DNA from: Salvia splendens
Lineage: Eukaryota; Streptophyta; Magnoliopsida; Lamiales; Lamiaceae
Direction of reading: 5' to 3'
Assembly (NCBI RefSeq): GCF_004379255.2
Contig: NC_056032.1
Coordinates: forward strand, 33,651,024-33,715,023
Length of the DNA: 64,000 nt
The translations under genes and the position numbers were made by a program. Positions 12,101 through 23,429 of this stretch are shown piece after piece (position 1 is the stretch's first letter; every line of letters starts with the position of its first letter). Below the pieces are notes generated by a model, which made no database searches, was not told the DNA's origin, and saw nothing but the letters and a program-made list of their open reading frames with translations.

Positions 12101-13139
12101 AATGAAGAAGTATGGGTATGAACAAAGCAACTCTGATCATACATTATTCTTGAAGAAAAGAGAAGGAAAGATTACATGCCTCATCATCTATGTAGATGAC
12201 ATGATTCTCACGGGAGATGATGAAGAGGAAATAAGCAAGCTAAGGAAGAATTTGTTTGCAGAGTTTGAAATGAAGGACTTGGGATTACTAAAGTACTTTC
12301 TGGGTATAGAAGTGCTAAGGTCAAAGAAAGGGATCTTCATCAGTCAGAGGAAATATGTACTTGACTTGTTAACTGAGACAGGACTACTGGACTGTAAGCC
12401 ACCAGATACTCCTATGGTTCAGAATCATGATCTGCGGATAGTTGAAGGAGCTGAAGCCACTCACCGCACGAGATATCAACGTTTAGTTGGGAAATTGATA
12501 TACATATCCCACACTAGACCCGACATAGCTTATGCAGTTGGAGTAGTTAGTCAGTTTATGCATGCACCTCAAGTAGCTCACTGGGAAGCAACACTGAGGA
12601 TTGTTCGATATCTGAAAGGGACAGCGAACCATGGGATTCTATTAGAGAATCATGAACATTTAGAGATTCATGGATTCACGGATGCTGATTGGGCAGGGAA
12701 CCCAAATGACAGAAAATCAACTGCTGGATATTTTACCTTTGTGGGAGGAAATCTTGTCACTTGGAGAAGCAAAAAACAGAAAGTGGTAGCCTTGTCAAGT
12801 GCAGAAGCTGAATTTCGAGGGATTAAGAGTGGGTTGACTGAGATTATGTGGCTGAAGAAATTGATGACTGAGTTGAACTTAAACTCACAGAAGTCATGTA
12901 AGTTGTTCTGTGATAATAAGGCGGCAATCAGTATATCTGAAAATCCAGTTCAGCATGATCGGACAAAACATGTCGAGGTGGATCGACATTTCATCAAGGA
13001 CAATATAGAGGCCAAGACGGTAGAACTTCCTTTTGTGAGATATGAAGATCAGTTGGCGGATATACTCACGAAAGCTGTCGATGCAAGAAGCTTCCATGAG
13101 GTATTGGGCAAGTTAAGTATCGGTAATCCCATTACTTAA
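9197..13139 (+). pseudogene. Copia gag-pol, broken
   Basis: Gag (9197-10027, 276 codons) has the UBN2-type core (NGMNYPLWK) and ends in a proline-rich tract. A change of frame near 9990-10030 leads straight into the C-terminal end of the protease region (LYVPKLSHKLMSI), so the CCHC zinc knuckle and protease active-site motif are missing and a deletion has joined gag to pol. A TGA at 10284-10286 interrupts the frame before the integrase WHRRLGHP segment. The integrase second catalytic Asp context reads RSNNG instead of RSDNG, and the frame shifts again near 10680. From 11532 a clean 535-codon frame carries reverse transcriptase (YVDD at residues 220-223) and RNase H (TDADWAG, CDNKAA). The element could only move with help in trans. 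Confidence 0.9.
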
Positions 13140-13140
13140 C

Positions 13141-13151
13141 TTGAGGGGGAG
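13141..13151 (+). promoter_or_regulatory. Polypurine tract
   Basis: TTGAGGGGGAG immediately precedes the 3' LTR and is the expected plus-strand primer. Confidence 0.85.
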
Positions 13152-13347
13152 TGTTAGAAAGGAAAATATGTAAGTAAGGAAAATAGGTAAGCAAGGAAAA
13201 TAGGTAAGCAAGGAAAAAAAATTAATTAGGGAATGAGTATTATGGCAAATCTTGCCAATTTTATGTAACCCTTGGCCTATTTAAAGGAGGCGTACCTATT
13301 GTAATTCTCTGAACAAGTTGAATGAATAATACTCATATCTTTCAACA
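13152..13347 (+). repeat. Copia 3' LTR
   Basis: 196 bp. It is nearly identical to the 5' LTR apart from a tandem duplication of a 16-bp unit, one A of a homopolymer, and three substitutions. Confidence 0.92.
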
Positions 13348-13549
13348 TTATTTATCCACCTGAACTCCACTTGAGCTATAGTCTGTTGTTGGAGCTCAGA
13401 TTTTCATCTAATTACCAAGTTCAAGTTTAGACTCTTTGCTATCTACTTGGAGGAATACTCCCAAATATTTCATATTTAATAGGACGGAGGGAATATCATA
13501 TTTGAGTTTGAGCTAGACTTATGGATATATGGTTTTCGAGCTCATCTCA

Positions 13550-14040
13550 TGTGAAATTCTCTAAAAATTCTGTCACACATCGACTTGGTGAAGATCTCAT
13601 CTGATCTATATAAGTGTGAATAAGTTTCTCCCTTATGAGGCCTTTTAAGGGGTGAGTGACCCATTTCTAATATGGTATCAGAGTGGGCCCAAGTCGATGA
13701 TGGTTTTCTCTTTATCTCTTATCTACCTCACGAGTGGAAGACTGATGTCCTTTCCAGCCCACATCGATGATGGTTCACATCGATGATGGTTCTCTTATCT
13801 CTTGCATTGCCTACCCACGTGATGGAAGACCGATGTCCTTTCCGGCCCACACGTGATGGGGCGTGTTAAATTCTCTAAAAATTCTGTCCCACATTTCCGG
13901 CCCACACTTGAGGGGGCGTGTTAAATTCTCTAAAATTTCTGTCCCACATCGACTTGGTGAAGATTTCATCTAATCTATATAAGTATGGATAACCCTCCCC
14001 TTTATGAGGCCTTTTAAGGGGTGAGTGGTCATTTCTAATA
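13550..14040 (+). mobile_element. TRIM (terminal-repeat retrotransposon in miniature)
   Basis: Two direct terminal repeats of 122 bp (13550-13671 and 13919-14040) begin TGTGAAATTCTC and TGTTAAATTCTC and both end ATTTCTAATA. The first is followed directly by TGGTATCAGAG, a tRNA-Met primer site; the second is preceded by the purine tract TTGAGGGGGCG. The 247-bp interior has no coding capacity. Near its right end is a 55-bp tandem duplication (about 13838-13947) that includes an extra copy of the LTR start at 13864. The ends are not the canonical CA and I could not fix a 5-bp TSD, so the outer bases are uncertain by a few nucleotides. Confidence 0.82.
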
Positions 14041-14208
14041 GCTGATGAAATGCTCGAATGATATTCAAAATTTTATCTCGATCAACCTACTTTTCGAGCT
14101 TGGTTCAACTAAAAGTTTGTGTATTGTCTCAACTAAAGTTTTATGAACAAGTGATAAATTCGGGTTTTGCTGGGTTAGTACTGTTCAGTTTTATATTTTG
14201 AGTATTTA

Positions 14209-14418
14209 CTCCCTTCGTCTCTCAAAGTTTGTCCCATTTTACTATTTTCGTTTGTCACACTTGGAATTTTACCAAAAATATACATTAAATACAACCTCAA
14301 TCTCGTCAATGTGGGCCCCTTATTCTACTACACACCATTATTTAATAGTACAACGTCAAATAATTTCTTAAAATCTGTGTCGTGTCAAATTGGGACAAAA
14401 TTTGAGGGACTGAGGGAG
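14209..14418. mobile_element. Stowaway-like MITE
   Basis: It starts CTCCCTTCGTCTCTCAAAG after TA and ends TTTGAGGGACTGAGGGAG before TA, forming long inverted ends. There is no coding content. Confidence 0.75.
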
Positions 14419-14519
14419 TAATTTTTAAATATGTTTTGGTTATATTTCCAATCATTTGGTTATCCAAGGGGAATATTATATTTCTGACTCAATACTTAAT
14501 TGTTAACTATAACTAAATA

Positions 14520-15098
14520 ATAGCCATTAGATATTCAAATTAAGGGCCTAGATCATCAGCCCCGGAAAGTCAATACGATAAAAAAACTTCAATAAGTGTA
14601 TTAAAGTCAATTTACAGTTGTAACTAACTTTTGAAAAATATCTCATAACTTTAAAACGCATATAACTTTTTTGATTTGAATAATTTTTTCGCACAACATA
14701 TATCAAATTAAAGATAATTTCATAAGGATTCTAACGAGATCTCACTTGCATATATTCCGATGTTAAAATTTGAAAAAATATTCAAAAATTTTCAATTTTT
14801 TCGTACCGCAATAAATGTCAACATGATATATAAAATATGTCAATATAATACATGTAGAATGTCAATATAAGCAATGTGATAACGTTCTCAAAGCATTTTG
14901 TTGATATTTTCGAAACACTATATTCACATTTTCATCCAAAACCCTAATTTGATAGTTTTTTTTTATCTTTTTTGATTTAATTAATAAAAACGAAAATTAC
15001 ACGTGGTAAACTGTAGACCACAAGTCTTCTAAAATCATATGGTCTTAAATTAGTTGTAGTTAGTATTTAAATGATAAGCTAACAAATGATCACTCCCC
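14520..15098. repeat. Dispersed repeat, unknown class (copy 1)
   Basis: The right end reads AATGATCACTCCCC at 15085-15098. The interior shares the segment atcaaattaaagataatttc with the copy at about 25484-26085. Read in the minus direction it begins GGGGAGTGATCA and ends near GATCTAGGCCCTTAATTTG. There are no terminal inverted repeats and no ORF. A Harbinger element begins 4 bp to the right. Confidence 0.5.
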
Positions 15099-15470
15099 GT
15101 TAGGGCATCCACAATGGGACGCCAGATGGCACGCCCGATGCGTGCCATCGTCCGCGGGCGCCATCGTCCGCCCCATTGTGGGTGCCCGCCATCTTCCGCG
15201 CCCTACGCCCACGCCCGATGCATCGTCCGCGGTTGAAGCGCGGACGATGGCCTATCGTCCGCGCCATTGTTGGCTCGGCGGACGATAGGCCATCATCCGC
15301 GCCATCGGGCACCCCATTGCGGGATCGGCGGACGATGGTCGCGGACGATGCCACTCGTTTTTGATTTTTTTTTCTATTTAAACCTCGTTTCTCATTCACT
15401 TGTTCATACGAACATCTCACCTCTCTCGTTTCGCTCCTCTCTCACATTTCTACCTATCTCACATACCAAA

Positions 15471-16812
15471 ATGAACCACGACGATGACACCACTAGTTCT
15501 AGCTCCTCGGAGTCGGGTAGTTTGCACTCGGAGACCTCGATAGCCTTAGATGCAATCGTTGAAGAGGCCATGGCGGAATGCTTACTCGAACTGCAGCGCG
15601 AGGAGGCGGAGGCGGCGGCGGAGCAGATCCGCAGGCCTATTCGACGTCGGATGTCTGTCCGATGCGACCACGCGGCAGCTCACCAACGTCTGGTTGAAGA
15701 CTATTTTGCCGATCAACCACGGTGGGGACCAACTGTTTTTCGCCGGCGGTTTAGAATGTCGCGTTACCTATTACTCAGCATTGTCCGGACGTTGTCGTCA
15801 CGTGATGAATACTTCACGTATCGGGAAGACCGCATCGGCAGACCCGGCCTTACACCGTTGCAAAAGTGCACGTATGCACTCCGTCAGTTGGCATACGGCA
15901 CCACAACGGATATTTTCGACGAGTACCTCCACGTCGGGAGACAACAGGCCGGGAGTGCTTGAAGAGATTTTGTAGGGGAGTTGTGGAGGCCTACGACGAC
16001 ACATATTTGCGCAAGCCAACTGCCGCTGATTGCTTGGGCCTGATGAAGATGCACGAGACGGCGCACGCTTTCCTGGGATGCTAGGGAGCATCGACTGTAT
16101 GCACTGGGAGTGGAAGAATTGTCCGACGGCGTGGAGAGATCAATTCACTAGTGGATACAAGGGCAGCCACCCGACTTTGATCCTCGAAGTCGTCGCTGAC
16201 CATCGGCTTTGGATCTGGCATGCGTACTTCGGCGTAGCCGGATCGTATAACAACATCAAAATCCTCAACTCCTCCACCCTCTTCGCCGAGCAATGCAACG
16301 GCAACGGCCCGGCCATCGAGTTCACTGCCAACAGGCGCCGATACCACATGGGGTACTACTTGGCCGATGACATATACCCACGGTGGCCTGTTTTTCTGAA
16401 GACGATCAGCTGCCCAATGGGTGAGAAGAGAGTTTTATTTGCGCAAAAGCAGAAGTCGGCGCGGAAGGATGTCGAGCGGGCATTTGGTGTCCTCCGATCA
16501 CGGTGGGTAGTTGTGAGAGGGCCGACTCGTCTTTGGTTCAAGGAAATCATCGCCGACGTAATGTATGCGTGCATTATCATGCCCAACATGATAGTCGAGC
16601 ATGAAGGTGGGAGCATCACCTAGTGGAACGATGATGACGGTGCATCTAGCTCGTCCAGCACGGCGACCGAGCCCCCCGCTAGAGGATTGCCGTCCGGCTT
16701 CGAAGAGGTTCTAGCTAGACAGGCCTCAATGCGCAACCAACAAGACTATGCGCATGCTCAACTCATGAACGACATGATTGAAGAAGTGTGAGCCCGTAAC
16801 CACCGTCGCTGA
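15471..16812 (+). pseudogene. PIF/Harbinger transposase (DDE_Tnp_4 type), inactivated
   Basis: The frame starts at ATG 15471 in a leader containing a TATA-like tctatttaaacc. The N-terminus is acidic and Ser-rich, followed by a helix-rich region (FRRRFRMSRYLLLSIV) and the catalytic domain. Diagnostic motifs are GSIDCMHWEWKNCP (first Asp), FGVAGSYNNIKILNSS and KDVERAFGVLRSRW (Glu). Damage is extensive: single-base frameshifts near 15937 and 16067, TAG at 16621-16623, and TGA where a Trp codon would be expected near 16788. In addition the second catalytic Asp appears to be Asn (GSYNNI where family members have GSxNDI). It is dead but is the only Harbinger transposase body in the window. Confidence 0.88.
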
Positions 16813-16942
16813 GTTTGCGTATTTTTTTTAATTCGTATTGTAATGTATTAATTTTTATATATGAAATGAAGTTTTTTCCCAATTTTTTGTTATTTAAATA
16901 TTCAAATAAAATAAAATGCATAGGGGGCGCCATAAGCGCCCT

Positions 16943-17112
16943 ATTGTAGGTGGGGTAGGAGGATAAAACTGCTGACGTGACGTCGTAGAGCGCGCTTTAA
17001 GCGCCCCATTGTGGATAACGTTGGAATGGCGTCCCATTGCAGGTGGGGTAGGAGGATAAAACTTCTGACATGACATCGTAGAGCGCGCTTTATTCGCCCT
17101 ATTGTGGATGAT
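16943..17112. repeat. 93-bp tandem duplication at Harbinger right end
   Basis: Copies begin at 16943 and 17036, each carrying ggtggggtaggaggataaaa and gagcgcgcttta. The second copy runs into the terminal inverted repeat. Confidence 0.8.
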
Positions 17113-17371
17113 GCCCATTTCCAACGTTTTTGTTCAATTTTCACGGCAAAACAGGCCTAAAAATGTCAAATCAAACTGTGAATCAATTAATCTATTTGAC
17201 TCAAAAAACAAAGGGTAGCGTCTTCCACACCAGGAAAAATAACGATCTTCATCTACGGCTCTCATACCATAAATCTCCAAAAATAAAAAATCTTCATCCA
17301 TGGCCGAAAATCCAAACACAAACCATTGACACGCGCTCAAAAACATCACCAAAGCTTACTCAATTTCATTT

Positions 17372-20300
17372 ATGGCGTCTATGTCCGCCTGCTTCTTCTC
17401 TCTAACTCCTAAAACTCGCTCCTTCGCCCTCACTCACAAACCATTCAAGCCTTCCGAATTCCTCTATTTCACTCCCCTGCCTCTCACCCGCACCACCGAA
17501 TTCCGCTGCGTCAGAGCCTCCGGTCTCGTAATTAGGGCAAGCAGTAGCAACAGCGCCGGTGTCGATGTCTCCGCGGCGTCAGGGATTAGGCCCGGCGGCG
17601 CCGTCGAGAGCGATAAGCTGCCCTCTGACGTGCGGAAGCGAGCCATGGATGCCATTGATTCCAGCGGGAGGAGAGTCACTGTTGGCGACGTGGCGAGCAA
17701 AGCCGGCCTCAAGTTGAATGAAGCTCAGCGAGCTCTTCAGGCTCTTGCCGCCGACACTGATGGATTTTTAGAGGTCATTTTTCTTTCTTTTTTCTGTTGA
17801 TGTTTTTAATTTGGAAGATGTTGATCAATAGCTATGCTGCTTTAGGTGTCGGATGAGGGCGATGTGTTGTATGGTTTCCCCAAGGATTATCGGTCCAAGC
17901 TCGCTGCAAAGTCGCTTAAGATAAAATTCGAACCATTGGTGGAGAAGGGGAAGGTATACTGAACTTGTTTGAAGAGGATTTATGATTGTGTTTTGATTGG
18001 GATTGCAATTTTGGGTGACAGATGGCAGCTGAGTATGTAGTGAGGGTTTCCTTTGGGACTGCTTTGATTGCATCCATTGTGATTGTTTATACTACGATTA
18101 TCGCTATAGCCTCAAGTAGTCGGTACATTTCTCAATGACTCAATCTATGCATCTGCACTGCTGAGTCTCTGAATATTACTGCTTGCTTATGCAACCACTG
18201 TGACTTGGAGTATTTTCTAATTCCAGTTTATGCTTTTCATGGGTATGAACAGTGAATCAGATGATCGTGGCAGACGAGGAAGATCTTATGGCAGTGGAGT
18301 TAATTTCTTTTTCAGTCCGACTGATTTATTTTGGTAACATCTCTAACTAATAATGTATACCAAATTATATAGTGGAAATTGGGTTTAATTTAATCCATTC
18401 AAGGGAGGTATTGGAAGCTACACCCTTCGTTCCGTGGTAGTGGAGGTGTTTCTTTTCGGCACACGATTTAAGAAACATTGTGTTAGGTGAGTTAAGTAGA
18501 GGAAGAATAAAGTAGTAAATGAAAAAGGTAGAGAGATGAAGAGAGAATAAAGTAAGAGAGAGAAAAGTAATTGAGAAGAAATGTGCTGACTTTTACTAAA
18601 AAAGGAATTGACTTCACTACTGTGGAACGTACCAAAATAGCAAAATGACTCCACTACTATGGAACGGAGGGAGTACTTTATAATGGTTGTACTTCTTGTT
18701 TAATATCTGGGGATTTGTTTGTGCCTGGGAAAAAGCTTTGGTTGAAGTAAGGGATTTCTGGTTATAGTTACATCATCAAAATTTACTTTCTAGAGCTTAA
18801 CATTTATCGTAAAAGAAGTTTGAAGAGATTGGTAATTTTGTTATTGGACATTATATGGGCCCTCAGGAACCTTTTTGTCCATGAAACTTCATCTATTATC
18901 TTTGGCATTGAGGTTTTCATTCAGTAGGTACTGTTTGTACAAATTAAAACTGGGGATTGATGGAGTTCAATGTTCAAAGAGTGGCTAAAAGTCCTAGAAA
19001 CGAAGAGTTAGGCTGCTATGTCTAACACCATATTTTATCATAAGTGTTAGAAGAGGCATTCTCACACTTATCTTCCCATTAGGTTTCGTTATGCAGATGA
19101 ACATGGTAACTGTGTTCAGGGTGAAGGTTGACTAACTCTAATCATATTTTTCTTCTTTTGCTGGATTATATTGCATTCTTTTGTTCTAGCATAGCCTACC
19201 TGGCTTGGCTGTGGAATAACTGTGCCAGCACATGTTGGGAAGTTGTGTCTGAGCTGTAGATTTTTGGAGGCAAATGTACGCAGATAATTCATCTCAGTTC
19301 CTCTTTCCAGGTACTGGGATCCTAATTATTATAGGAGACGAAGATCAAGAGAAAGTGATGGTGGAATGAACTTCATTGAATCTGTAAGGAAAAGTACTTT
19401 CTCATTGTATATTGTATGTTTCTGATTTCTTCATATAATTTATAGACAAACTGTTGGTTTTCTTACTTTCAGGTTTTTTCTGTTGTATTTGGGGATGGTG
19501 ATCCCAATCAGGGGATTGAAGAAGAGAGGTGGAAGTTGGTAATAATTGAGCACTGGTTTCAGTGGTCCGTTACTTTGGGTTTTTATTGCCTCATGCTGAT
19601 TTTATCTGAACTACTTTACCTCATAATACCAAATGGATGTAGTTTGTTTACATTTTTTCGTTTTATGTTTAAGGCCACCGGTGTTGAGCTATGTTTTAAG
19701 TACTCCTATATAACTGATAATTATAAGGGCATTGGTTGTAGATGAGAATTTTGATATGGGATATGGGTCTCTCCCTGGAACAGAGCATTTTATCTTTTTC
19801 AGCTCTAAAATCTAAAACCTAGATGTCACATGCCTTAAAGAGGAAATTAATGTAATCGAAGCCTATCCTAGTAGTTGAAAATTGGCAATTGATTACCTAT
19901 TCTGGACTCTACAAAAACCAAAATCATGTAACTAGAATACAGTTTGAGCAGCTGAATTGGTAGCGAGTTTGATTCTCTGCTGTCAGTTCAACTCTTGTGA
20001 TAATTATGTTTTGCTAATCCACGCAGATCGGTCAATACATAGCTTCTAATGGTGGTGTTGTGACAGCTGAAGAACTTGCGCCATATCTTGATGTGGAGTC
20101 TACTGAAAAAACGGTATTGTTTGAACTGAACTTGTACAATGAGATAAAAGCTGGTAGTATTGTTTGTCTGCTTCACCCTAGTTTTTACCTTCCCAATTGT
20201 GAGTTGATAGGTTCTGGGATGTAAATGAAACTCGATGTATGTCATTCCTTTAACATTGATGATTTGAATGACTAATATTCCAAGAAGATTCGGCTGTACT

Positions 20301-22089
20301 TTCATACATATACATGTGTGTGTGTGTTTAGTTATCTAATTTGGTTCTGGTGGTATTTGTGCATGTAGGTATGCCCAAGAACCTTTGATTCTATTCCTCT
20401 TGACTCTCGAGCTTGCTTTCTTGCTTGATTTTTATTCTGTTATTTGTAATTGCTCCAGGATGATGACTCGTATATACTGCCGGTTCTACTGCGCTTTGAT
20501 GGTCAGCCAGAAGTAGATGAAGAGGTCAGCCTGATTTCTGGTTTCCCCCTTTTGCATGTTTTGATAGATGCATTTTCAGTGAAATCATCCTAGTCATGTA
20601 GTTCTAAGTCTAACTGTAGGGGGGGGGGGGGGGTTGGTTATATCTAATACTCCCTCCATCCCATAAGAATATGCACTTTGGGTTGGGCACAAGTTTTAAT
20701 GAACAATTGGTAAAGTAAGAAGGTGGTAGAGAGAAAAAGTAGTTAAAGTATTGTTAGTGGAAAATGGGTCCCACCTCATTAGAGAGAAGAATTTCCAAAA
20801 TTAGAAAGTGTATATTCTTGTGGGACGGACTAAAAAGGAAAGAGTGCATATTCTTATGGGACGGGGGGAGTATGAACTAGTGCAAGCTTTCTCTTCTTAA
20901 ACAATACTACTACTAGCAGTGGCTATTAAAAAGCACAACCGTTTGAATAATTTTTCAGAGGATCAAAGCTATCTTCTGCTGGGTCAACATGTAACTGCAC
21001 TAGTTAGGGTAGTCACATTACGCAGATGCTGATCATGCTAAATCAATAGCGGTTCTTTTTCCTAGGGAAATAAATGCATATTATCCATATTGCAGGGAAA
21101 TATTTTATACCGTTTCCCATCACTACAACGCACTGCTGCTCGACAAAGAAGTGGGCGGAAGGAATATGTTGGGAAAAAATGGGCTGATTGGGTTGGAGAA
21201 GTAGGCAAATTTTTTAAGGAAAATAAATGGAAATTCAGGTACTCTACTTTTTCATAGGAGTACTATTTAGTCAGTTAATATCATGCATTCTCCTGATATT
21301 GATATTATGTGCCACAGCAAAACTAGTCCTTCAGAGAGGGCAATGGTGATTGGTCTTGGTGGACTCAATCTGTTTGGGGTTATTATTCTTGGTACCATGT
21401 TGAAGTAAGATTCTTCCGAGGATTGCTTTTTCTATGAATAATTCAATGTTTTTTTTGTGATATTTCTCTGATCTACTTCATCTGGTTGTTTGACTTGAAG
21501 GAATACACATATCAGCACCAGTGGATTCATTTCATTTGTGTCTGAGATATTTCCCCTTCTTCAGGTATGCGGTTGTTCAGTTCAGCCGCTATTTTGTGTT
21601 GGTCAAACTAAAACGAGCCATACCTTTTGAAATTAATGCATGATTTTGATGTGTCTCTTTCTGCCACTGAAGTGGTTTCTTACTCAAATTCTCAAATATT
21701 TGGCACCAACCATGCAGATATATGCTGGCTCCTTTTTCGTAATTCCACTAATCCGATGGTTTTTGGTTCAAAACAAAAATGCCAAAATTGCTAAAAGAAA
21801 TCAAGCAAGGGAACAACGTGCCAGGGCCCTTGAATCACCCGATGTTTCTCTGAGACGGAAGGTACACATTTGCAAGGTTCACTATAATAATTAGTCGACA
21901 AAATCCATGTTATAGTAATGCGAAGCATTGTAATTTGAATGTCAGCTTTTAAGCGCGCGAGACATGGCACAGAGGACGTTCATTGGGCAGGACAGGATCG
22001 TGTATAGCACGGAGAGGGATTTGAACGAACAGGATTATGACTCCCAAGAATGGGATCGTAGATTTAAGGAGCTGGAAAAGTCTGACTAA
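17372..22089 (+). CDS. Chloroplast membrane protein, At5g03900-like
   Basis: Thirteen exons: 17372-17773, 17846-17953, 18022-18122, 18253-18333, 19311-19383, 19473-19538, 20027-20113, 20459-20524, 21096-21238, 21318-21404, 21501-21564, 21718-21861, 21946-22089. All introns are GT-AG and in phase, giving 521 residues. This matches the length and order of the Arabidopsis protein At5g03900, which is listed under iron-sulfur cluster biosynthesis or simply uncharacterised (family knowledge). The first about 60 residues are Ser/Thr/Arg-rich, consistent with a transit peptide. A winged-helix-like segment (RVTVGDVASKAGLKLNEAQR) lies near residues 100-120. Hydrophobic helices lie at about 175-200, 384-404 and 410-440. 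The tail is charged. Two introns carry MITEs. No disabling mutation is seen; the molecular function is not known to me. Confidence 0.88.
18421..18673. mobile_element. Stowaway-like MITE, family B, in intron 4 of the At5g03900-like gene
   Basis: The left end CACCCTTCGTTCCGTGG follows TA and the right end GGAACGGAGGGAG precedes TA. Its body (cacacgatttaagaaa, gagagatgaagagagaataa) matches the copy at 26661-26919. Confidence 0.75.
20619..20633. repeat. G15 homopolymer in intron 8
   Basis: Fifteen consecutive G. Such runs are prone to sequencing length error. Confidence 0.9.
20650..20870. mobile_element. Stowaway-like MITE, family A, in intron 8 of the At5g03900-like gene
   Basis: CTCCCTCCATCCCATAAG after TA; TATGGGACGGGGGGAG before TA. 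It is closely related to 3945-4166. It lies wholly between exons 8 and 9 and leaves splice sites intact. Confidence 0.8.
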
Positions 22090-23110
22090 CACAACAAGTG
22101 GTGGAGTCGGAGTTTGTAATAGAGGAGGAAGTGGGGATGGTGCAAAGTGTGCAACTTTAGTTTTGTTTATTTAAGTGTAATACTAATCCTTCACGTACAG
22201 AGAATACCATTGCACGCCAAATGCACTTGCTGACTTGCACCATTTCTGAGAGTGAGATGAGAGATGTGTATTGTACATTAATGGTTCATTCATAAATCTT
22301 AATAGAAATTCACAACTAGTATGGAATAGGAGAAATTGAATTCCACTGCTTCGATTTTCAAGTTTATTTCATTTATTAGTTCGTGCTATTACAGACAAAA
22401 TTCAATGTTATTATCATGGTGGTAAAATTCAATACTTCTCCCATAAAGTTTACTCTCCAGAAAATAAGAGCTATGTAAATATGAGCCTAAGAGGTCTTCT
22501 TATAGATGTGGAGAATGCCCACATCTCATAATATTTGAATCTAGGAAGTATATCTACAGTTAGAGAGATAGATCCAGCAAAATTGCATATTTTTCGCACC
22601 TTTCACACGGACCACGGCCTGCATTTTTTTGTCTCTCGCCTGACTTTTCACACAGACCGCTTAGGCCGTATACACTAACAGCCCGCGGCTTTAGTTCCGT
22701 TTCTGCAGTGCATCTCACATGGGCTGTGTTTTATAAAACTAAGATTGCAAGTAGTAGGGAATGTGGGAATGTCACACATAATTTTCAATCCCAGACGCCA
22801 TCTTCTGTTCATTTTGCCTCGCTCCAAATTAATACTCCTTGCGTCCCTCTCGTTAAGAGAGATGCTTCTTTTCTGCATGAAATTTGAGAAAATGAGATTT
22901 TGTTAATTAAATGAAGAAATAATAAAATAATAGAGAAAATGACTCACTTATCTTAGCACATCTAAAAAAAATACCTACACTTAACAAGGGTAGGAGAGTA
23001 CTAAAATGAGTTTATAACATGTTTTATATAATAAAACAGAAGGAAAAAAATAACTATAATTTTATTCCTCTCGTCCTTCTGTAGTCTATGCGATTCTTTT
23101 AGGCATTAAA
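22090..23110. other. 3' flank of the At5g03900-like gene, no gene seen
   Basis: The first about 250 bp are a likely 3' UTR. The remainder is AT-rich with a decayed MITE-like left end near 22835. No conserved frame on either strand. Confidence 0.5.
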
Positions 23111-23429
23111 TCTATACTACTTAAAAGTGGCACTTGGATGAAATTACTTTTAACCCTTTTTGGGGGGAAAGTTATTCATTGGTTGAAATTAATCAATTGA
23201 TCAATACATGTCTGAAAATAAATAAAAAAAGAAAAGTCAGAAAAGCTGCAAAGCTTCCCAAACACTCCAATACTGTGGAAATAAAACTACTGGTGGAAAT
23301 AAAATGAAATGGATTGCTGCAAGACTTCTCAAAGAAGCTTTAAAATACTTATAAATAAGTGTACAATTAATTGAGACTGTGCTTATGATTTCATTTGAAC
23401 TAATGTACACTAATTTTATGATTGCAGTG

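Larger units (their letters stand above)
8932..13347 (+). mobile_element. Ty1/Copia LTR retrotransposon, structurally complete but coding-defective
   Basis: Two LTRs (180 and 196 bp), both beginning TGTTAGAAAGG and ending CTTTCAACA, enclose 4,040 bp and are flanked by an exact 5-bp duplication, TTATT (8927-8931 and 13348-13352). A primer binding site like the initiator-tRNA-Met complement follows the 5' LTR, and a purine tract precedes the 3' LTR. The order gag, protease remnant, integrase, reverse transcriptase, RNase H is the Copia order. By eye the LTRs differ by three substitutions and two indels, one a 16-bp tandem duplication in the 3' LTR, so the insertion is recent. Confidence 0.95.
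15103..17116 (+). mobile_element. PIF/Harbinger element with transposase remnant
   Basis: The left end GGGCATCCACAATGGG begins at 15103 after TTA (15100-15102). The right end reads TATTGTGGATGATGCCC at about 17100-17116, an inverse copy with a 3-bp insertion; no clean TTA follows. A 93-bp unit is tandemly duplicated at the right end, giving two internal near-termini, so the right side has been rearranged. The left subterminal block is GC-rich and built of repeated CGTCCGCGCCAT-like units. Confidence 0.75.

Noticed and set aside
13450..13495. MITE-like end AGGACGGAGGGAA
   Set aside because: Only about 45 bp with both ends pushed together; too short to bound or classify, probably a relic.
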